DNA of 64,000 nt from Alteraquisediminimonas sediminicola (GTDB lineage: Bacteria > Pseudomonadota > Alphaproteobacteria > Sphingomonadales > Sphingomonadaceae): NCBI RefSeq assembly GCF_019740335.1, contig NZ_JAHXZS010000009.1, forward strand, positions 24,550-88,549, given 5' to 3'. The notes under the pieces are model-generated. The model searched no databases. It was not told the DNA's origin and was given only the letters and a program-made list of their open reading frames with translations. Numbering within the stretch: the first letter of the stretch is position 1; every line of letters starts with the position of its first letter. Positions 59,627 through 64,000 of the stretch are shown one piece after another. Position numbers and translations under genes: made by a program.

Positions 59627-60696
59627 GCGCAGGTGCTGGAGAGAATGCGGGCACGACCGAGGTCCGCGAGGGCTTTAGCTTTGATGTCGCCGCGCTCACC
59701 GGCTGGATGGAGGCCAATGTCCCCGGTTTTGCAGGGCCGATCACGGTCGAGCAATTCAAGGGCGGCCAGTCCAATCCGACCTATAAGCTGGTGACGCCGA
59801 CCCATGCCTATGTCCTGCGGCGCAAGCCGCCGGGGCAGTTGCTGAAGGGCGCCCATGCCGTCGAACGCGAGGCCAAGGTGCTGACCGCGCTCGGCAGCGT
59901 CGGCTTCCCGGTCGCGCATGTCTATGGGCTTTGCACCGATGAAAGCGTCATCGGCACATGGTTCTATGTGATGGACATGGTGGAAGGGCGGATCATCTGG
60001 GATGCGACATTCCCCGATGTCAGCCGCGAAGATCGTCCGGCCTATTTCGATGCGATGAATGCGACGCTCGCGCAGTTGCACAGCGTCGATTATGAGGCGG
60101 TCGGCCTTGGCGATTATGGTCGTCCCGGCAATTATTTCGAGCGTCAGATCGGCCGTTGGTCGAAGCAATATCTGGAAGATGCAGACGCCGGGCGCGACCC
60201 GCATATGGATAAGCTGATCGCATGGCTGCCCAATGCCATTCCCGATGATGGCGATTTGACCAGCGTGGTGCATGGCGACTTCCGCTGCGATAATATGATC
60301 TTCCATCCGACTGAACCCAAGGTGCTGGCGGTGCTGGATTGGGAATTGTCGACATTGGGCCATCCGGGCGCGGATTTTGCCTATAATGCGATGATGTATC
60401 GGATGCCGCCGCATATCGTGGCCGGGCTATATGGCGCTGACCTTGAGGCGCTGAATATCCCGAGCGAAGAAGAATATCTCGGGGCCTATTGCCGTCGCAC
60501 CGGGCGTGCGGCGATGCCGGCATATGATTTCTACATCGCGTTCAACTTCTTCCGTCTCGCGGCCATTTTCCATGGCATCAAGGGCCGTGCGATCCGTGGC
60601 ACCGCCGCGTCCGCACAGGCCAAGGAACGCGCCGCCAGCTTCCCCGAATTGGCACGCATTGCTTGGGAACAAGCTGTCCGCGCAGGCGCACAATAA
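59623..60696 (+). CDS. APH-family phosphotransferase (ACAD10/11- and LvaA-like kinase)
   Basis: A 357-residue small-molecule kinase. QFKGGQSNPTYKLVT is the nucleotide loop, VLRRKPPGQLL contains the ATP-binding lysine region, VVHGDFRCDNMIFH is the catalytic loop, and VLDWELSTLGHPGADFA is the metal-binding segment. In LvaA, and in the kinase domain of mammalian ACAD10/11, this fold phosphorylates a 4-hydroxyacyl-CoA. It starts by ATGA overlap with the acyl-CoA dehydrogenase gene, a two-gene version of the ACAD10/11 fusion. Confidence 0.88.
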   Translation: MSAGAGENAGTTEVREGFSFDVAALTGWMEANVPGFAGPITVEQFKGGQSNPTYKLVTPTHAYVLRRKPPGQLLKGAHAVEREAKVLTALGSVGFPVAHVYGLCTDESVIGTWFYVMDMVEGRIIWDATFPDVSREDRPAYFDAMNATLAQLHSVDYEAVGLGDYGRPGNYFERQIGRWSKQYLEDADAGRDPHMDKLIAWLPNAIPDDGDLTSVVHGDFRCDNMIFHPTEPKVLAVLDWELSTLGHPGADFAYNAMMYRMPPHIVAGLYGADLEALNIPSEEEYLGAYCRRTGRAAMPAYDFYIAFNFFRLAAIFHGIKGRAIRGTAASAQAKERAASFPELARIAWEQAVRAGAQ

Positions 60697-60719
60697 ACAT
60701 TTCTCAGGAACGGCCAGAC

Positions 60720-61853
60720 ATGATGAAAATCGCAATATTGAAAGAGACCGCCGCCGGTGAACGCCGCGTGGCCGGGACGCCTGAGACGGTGAAGAAGTTC
60801 AAGGCATTGGGTGCGGAGTTGGTGGTCGAGACGGGCGCAGGCGCTGCGTCCTCGATTGCCGATCAGGCCTATGTCGATGCGGGCGCAACGGTCGTTGGCC
60901 GTGCGGACGCCATCAAGGGCGCGGACATTCTCCTCGGCGTGCAGGGGCCAGATCCCGTTTCGCTCGACGGCGTGAAGACGGGCGCGTGGATCGTGGCCGG
61001 GTTGAACCCGTTTGGCGAACGTGCGCGGGTCGATGCCTATGCGGGCCTTGGCGTCGATGCGCTGGCGATGGAATTCATGCCGCGCATCACGCGCGCGCAG
61101 TCGATGGACATTTTGTCGTCCCAGTCGAACCTGTCCGGCTATAAGGCCGTGCTGGATGCGGCGGGTGCCTATGACCGCGCCTTTCCGATGATGATGACGG
61201 CGGCAGGCACGGTGTCTGCGGCGCGTGTGTTCGTCATGGGCGTTGGTGTTGCCGGTTTGCAGGCGATTGCAACCGCGCGGCGTCTGGGCGCGCAGGTGTC
61301 GGCCACGGACGTGCGTTCCGCGACGCGGGAGCAGATTGAATCGCTTGGTGCCAAGGCGATCTTCGTCGATGACGTCAAGGGGATCGAGGGCGAAGGTTCG
61401 GGCGGCTATGCCACCGAAATGTCCGATGAATACAAGGCGGCGCAGGCCGCGCTCGTGTCATCGCATATTGCCAAGCAGGACATCGTCATCACCACCGCGC
61501 TTATTCCGGGACGTCCGGCACCGCGCCTGATTTCGGACGCCCAAATTGCATCGATGCGGTCCGGCAGCGTGATCGTCGATCTCGCGGTCGAACAGGGCGG
61601 CAATGTCGAAGGCGCGGTTGCGGGCGAGATTGTCGAACGTCATGGCGTGAAGATCGTCGGCCACAAGAATGTACCGTCACGGATTGCGGCGGATGCATCG
61701 GCCTTGTTCTCGCGCAACCTCTTCAACTTCCTCTCGGCATTCTGGGACAAGGACGCTGGTCGCCCCAATCTGCCGGATGAAGATGAAATCACCAAGGCCA
61801 TCCGCCTGACCCATCAGGGCAAGGTTGTGAATGAACGGCTTTTGTCCGCCTGA
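60720..61853 (+). CDS. pntAA: NAD(P) transhydrogenase subunit alpha part 1 (PntAA), orphan
   Basis: A 377-residue NAD(H)-binding domain-I protein. MKIAILKETAAGERRVAGTP is the N-terminal family signature, MEFMPRITRAQSMDILSSQ is the PntAA hallmark, and VFVMGVGVAGLQAIATARRLG is the NAD fold. In alphaproteobacteria it is normally followed by pntAB and pntB, which make the membrane part. Neither follows here: 115 noncoding bases precede the E3 gene. ATG at 60720 (or 60723) follows AGGAA. It may serve a transhydrogenase encoded elsewhere or act alone as a soluble dehydrogenase-like protein. Confidence 0.88.
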   Translation: MMKIAILKETAAGERRVAGTPETVKKFKALGAELVVETGAGAASSIADQAYVDAGATVVGRADAIKGADILLGVQGPDPVSLDGVKTGAWIVAGLNPFGERARVDAYAGLGVDALAMEFMPRITRAQSMDILSSQSNLSGYKAVLDAAGAYDRAFPMMMTAAGTVSAARVFVMGVGVAGLQAIATARRLGAQVSATDVRSATREQIESLGAKAIFVDDVKGIEGEGSGGYATEMSDEYKAAQAALVSSHIAKQDIVITTALIPGRPAPRLISDAQIASMRSGSVIVDLAVEQGGNVEGAVAGEIVERHGVKIVGHKNVPSRIAADASALFSRNLFNFLSAFWDKDAGRPNLPDEDEITKAIRLTHQGKVVNERLLSA

Positions 61854-61870
61854 TTATGCAAGACGCCAAG

Positions 61871-61902
61871 GAAATGCAGGTCGATAGCATAATCTGCATT
61901 TC
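61871..61902. promoter_or_regulatory. 9-bp inverted repeat upstream of the E3 gene
   Basis: GAAATGCAG at 61871-61879 and CTGCATTTC at 61894-61902, 14 bases apart. Placed in the PntAA/E3 gap it could be a regulator site or hairpin; no U-run follows. Confidence 0.4.
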
Positions 61903-61968
61903 AGGTGGCGACGTTCCAATGCCGCGATCGGCGCAGCGTCATCACCGATAGATGAGTGGAGAAATGAT

Positions 61969-63378
61969 ATGTCCGACCAGTTCGATCTTGTAGTGCTTGG
62001 CTCTGGCCCGGGCGGTTATGTGGCGGCGATCCGTGCGGCACAATTGGGTCTGAAAACCGCGATTGTTGAACGCGAGAGCCTGGGCGGCATCTGCCTCAAC
62101 TGGGGCTGCATTCCGACCAAGGCGCTGCTGCGTTCGTCGGAAATCTATCATTACATGCAGCAGGCCGAGAAATATGGCCTCTCGGTTGAAAAGCCGGGGT
62201 TCGATCTGGCGAAGGTCGTCGCGCGTTCGCGTGGCGTTGCCAAGCAGCTTAATCAGGGCGTGACCGGCCTGATGAAGAAGAACAAGATCACCGTCTATTT
62301 CGGCGATGGCAAATTGACAGGCAAGGACACGCTGGCCGTCACCAAGGACGGGCAGGTGACGAATGTCTCGGCCAAGAACATCATCCTCGCGACCGGTGCG
62401 CGCGCCCGCGATCTGCCGTTCGCCAAGGCGGATGGGCAGCGCATCTGGACCTATCGCCATGCGATGACCCCGCCGGAAATGCCGACCAAGCTGCTCGTCA
62501 TCGGCTCGGGCGCGATCGGGATCGAGTTCGCGAGCTTCTATAATGACATGGGCGCAGCCGTGACCGTGGTGGAAATGCTCGACCGGATCATGCCGGTGGA
62601 AGATGCGGATGTGAGCGAGTTCATGCTCAAGGCATTGACCAAGCAGGGCATGGATATTCGGCCTTCAACGGGCGTGCAGGCGATCAAGACCGATGCCAAG
62701 GGCGTCACCGCCGAGATCAAGGGCGCGGACGGCAAGATTACCTCGGAAGAGTTCAGTCATGTCATCGTCGCGGTCGGGATCGTGCCGAATACCGAGGCCA
62801 TCGGGCTGGAGGCGCTGAACATTGCGACGGATCGTGGCCATCTCGTCACCGATGCATTTTGCCGCACCAATGTGCCGGGCGTGTACGCGATTGGCGATGT
62901 GACCGGTGCGCCATGGCTCGCGCATAAGGCGAGCCATGAAGGCGTGATTGCGGCGGAACATATCGCGCAAGCGCTGGGCAAGAACGCGCATCCGCATGCG
63001 ATGGACAAGGCGAACATCCCGGGTTGCACCTATTGCCATCCGCAGGTCGCCAGCGTTGGCATGACCGAGGCCAAGGCCAAGGAAGCCGGGTATAAGGTCA
63101 AGGTCGGTAAATTCCCGTTCATCGGCAATGGCAAGGCGATTGCGCTGGGCGAGGCCGAAGGGTTTGTCAAAACCGTGTTTGATGAGGCGACCGGCGAATT
63201 GCTCGGCGCGCATATGGTCGGCGCGGAAGTGACCGAGCTGATCCAAGGCTATGTCGTCGGGCGCACGCTGGAGACGACCGAGGTCGAACTGATGCAGACG
63301 GTGTTCGCGCATCCGACGATCAGCGAAGCGATGCATGAAAGCGTGCTCGCCGCTTATGGCCGGGCGATACATATTTAA
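61969..63378 (+). CDS. lpdA: Dihydrolipoamide dehydrogenase (E3)
   Basis: A 469-residue flavoprotein disulfide reductase that reoxidises E2 lipoyl groups with NAD+. FAD motif VVLGSGPGGYVAA, redox disulfide Cys42/Cys47 in GGICLNWGCIPTKAL, NAD motif VIGSGAIGIEFAS, and the dimer-interface base pair His448/Glu453 in AHPTISEAMHE. Length is normal. GGAGAAA lies before the ATG. It is encoded 6 kb from its likely partners E1 and E2, but on the same strand, in a transcript with the ACAD/APH pair. Confidence 0.95.
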   Translation: MSDQFDLVVLGSGPGGYVAAIRAAQLGLKTAIVERESLGGICLNWGCIPTKALLRSSEIYHYMQQAEKYGLSVEKPGFDLAKVVARSRGVAKQLNQGVTGLMKKNKITVYFGDGKLTGKDTLAVTKDGQVTNVSAKNIILATGARARDLPFAKADGQRIWTYRHAMTPPEMPTKLLVIGSGAIGIEFASFYNDMGAAVTVVEMLDRIMPVEDADVSEFMLKALTKQGMDIRPSTGVQAIKTDAKGVTAEIKGADGKITSEEFSHVIVAVGIVPNTEAIGLEALNIATDRGHLVTDAFCRTNVPGVYAIGDVTGAPWLAHKASHEGVIAAEHIAQALGKNAHPHAMDKANIPGCTYCHPQVASVGMTEAKAKEAGYKVKVGKFPFIGNGKAIALGEAEGFVKTVFDEATGELLGAHMVGAEVTELIQGYVVGRTLETTEVELMQTVFAHPTISEAMHESVLAAYGRAIHI

Positions 63379-63406
63379 CGCGCCAGCGTCTTTAAACGGG
63401 TAATCG

Positions 63407-63443
63407 AAAGGGGGTCGGTACGGATGTACCGGCTCCCTTTTTT
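63407..63443 (+). terminator. Intrinsic terminator after the E3 gene
   Basis: AAAGGGGGTCGGTAC paired with GTACCGGCTCCCTTT around GGAT, with two G-U pairs, followed by TTTTTT. Confidence 0.9.
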
Positions 63444-63675
63444 ATGTTCGGTCCACATGTTGGACATCAATGCGTACATATAGAATCCGCATGCAGATTC
63501 GCGCTCCATGCGCGCCTCAATTGCGAGGATAAATTTCAACTCACATGTTGAATGAGTCGGGGGGTGCTGCCGCTTCTGGAAACTATATACCTATAAATTA
63601 TTGTTTTAACGTGGAAATTTCGCATTTTTAGATTTCGGCTTTAGCCGCTTGCGCGCCTGAAAAAAGGTGATAAGA

Positions 63676-63695
63676 TTAAGCCAATCGACTTAATG
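63676..63695. promoter_or_regulatory. Inverted repeat in the leader of the luciferase-like gene
   Basis: ATTAAG-CCAATCGA-CTTAAT, 6-bp perfect arms, 130 bases upstream of the start codon. Operator-like symmetry, unassigned. Confidence 0.3.
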
Positions 63696-63825
63696 TTGTT
63701 GTGGCGCAAGAATCTGCCGATTCGAATCCATGTTGATATGAAGTCTATTGCGGCGATGTCTGCAGCGAATACATGGCGTGAAAAATAAAAAATTACAGCT
63801 TTAAGTATTAAAATAGGAGAGTGTT

Positions 63826-64000
63826 ATGTCGATGGAAACGGGACTTATATTCCACCCATATATGCGTCCGGGCCGCACGGCGCGGCAGACCTTTGACTGG
63901 GGCGTGCAGAATTCGGTGCATTGCGACAAGGTGGGTTTCACCTCGATGCTGATTTCGGAGCATGCGTCGCAGATTTGGGAGAATATTCCCAATCCCGAAC
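63826..64000 (+). CDS. Luciferase-like flavin-dependent monooxygenase, N-terminal part (runs off the window)
   Basis: The first 58 codons are present and open to the window edge. METGLIFHPYMRPGRTARQ begins the barrel, and CDKVGFTSMLISEHASQIW contains the 'xEH' pattern of the bacterial luciferase-like (LLM) fold, which uses FMNH2 and O2. ATG at 63826 follows AGGAG by six bases; a second ATG two codons later is possible. It has its own long AT-rich upstream region. The subfamily cannot be told from this fragment. Confidence 0.75.
   Translation, partial: MSMETGLIFHPYMRPGRTARQTFDWGVQNSVHCDKVGFTSMLISEHASQIWENIPNPE

Larger units (their letters stand above)
63379..63825. other. Intergenic region, 447 bases: terminator then AT-rich promoter leader
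   Basis: No reading frame of note. It starts with the E3 terminator. CACATGTTG occurs twice (near 63454 and 63542), the first within an imperfect palindrome with GTCCA/TGGAC arms. ATTAAG/CTTAAT form an 8-base-spaced inverted repeat at 63676-63695. From about 63580 the DNA is markedly more AT-rich than its surroundings, with several TATA-like stretches. AGGAG at 63815-63819 serves the next gene. Confidence 0.6.

Noticed and set aside
61854..61968. A short pntAB gene between PntAA and E3
   Set aside because: Only 115 bases, with no open frame long enough for the membrane helices of PntAB.
1..64000. tRNA, rRNA, CRISPR array, phage or plasmid replication genes
   Set aside because: None recognised on either strand; intergenic spaces are short and explained by terminators, promoters and small repeats.

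Overview
The window looks like chromosomal or large-replicon DNA of a Sphingomonadaceae-type alphaproteobacterium (Sphingomonas, Sphingobium, Novosphingobium or a relative). This is inferred from moderately high GC, three TonB-dependent receptors of the sphingomonad type, and the sheer density of ring-hydroxylating oxygenases, SDRs and VOC/SnoaL proteins. It is almost wholly a catabolic accessory region. I see no rRNA, tRNA, CRISPR, transposase or phage gene.

Layout. 1-5,014 (+): end of an MDR reductase, GMC oxidoreductase, VOC protein, SMP-30 lactonase-like, crotonase, SDR, terminator. 5,075-8,876 (-): MDR reductase, Rieske oxygenase alpha subunit (RHO-1), SnoaL protein, 3-hydroxyacyl-CoA dehydrogenase. 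9,031-15,882: two TonB receptors (+) flanking an MDR/ThuA pair (-). 15,963-20,737 (-): SnoaL protein, Rieske ferredoxin, RHO-2, RHO-3, SDR. 20,877-23,934 (+): SDR, KstD-like flavoprotein, SDR. 23,942-25,576 (-): acyl-CoA synthetase. 25,768-28,087 (+): RHO-4, TIM-barrel protein, EthD protein. 28,118-28,795 (-): TetR regulator. 28,946-42,369 (+): a 13-gene unit with RHO-5, TonB receptor 3, SnoaL tandem fusion, GFA protein, SDR, SnoaL, RHO-6, VOC, SnoaL, RHO-7, Tat flavoprotein, lipoprotein cytochrome c and SDR. 42,443-44,830 (-): three consecutive SDRs. 44,976-47,143 (+): RHO-8 and ThuA protein. 47,269-48,384 (-): acyl-CoA dehydrogenase. 48,518-49,318 (+): LuxR-type regulator. 49,534-55,821 (+): OB-fold protein, thiolase-like protein, acyl-CoA dehydrogenase, and E1-alpha, E1-beta and E2 of a 2-oxoacid/acetoin-type dehydrogenase. 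55,982-63,443: SnoaL (-), then MDR, ABM, VOC, acyl-CoA dehydrogenase, APH-like kinase, PntAA and dihydrolipoamide dehydrogenase (+). The window ends inside a luciferase-like monooxygenase.

How it may work together (inference). TonB receptors import one or more hydrophobic or bulky substrates. A family of alpha-only Rieske oxygenases, probably sharing the single visible ferredoxin, hydroxylates or demethylates them. SDRs, MDRs, KstD-like flavoproteins and SnoaL proteins adjust alcohols, ketones and double bonds. An acyl-CoA synthetase, acyl-CoA dehydrogenases, crotonase, hydroxyacyl-CoA dehydrogenase and an OB-fold/thiolase-like pair shorten a CoA-activated side chain. A complete E1/E2/E3 dehydrogenase handles a 2-oxo or acetoin-like product. 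An acyl-CoA dehydrogenase/APH-kinase pair resembling LvaC/LvaA suggests a 4-hydroxyacyl-CoA step. The set is reminiscent of steroid, bile-acid or terpenoid catabolism, but no ring-cleavage dioxygenase is visible, so the substrate cannot be named from sequence.

The most unusual points are the eight Rieske alpha subunits in three sequence groups without beta subunits or a reductase, the repeated pairing with NTF2-fold SnoaL proteins (one a tandem fusion), a Tat-exported flavoprotein coupled to a lipoprotein cytochrome c, an OB-fold protein that has lost its zinc ribbon, an orphan PntAA, and lux-box-like sequences in two divergent promoters in a region that also encodes a LuxR-type protein without a synthase.
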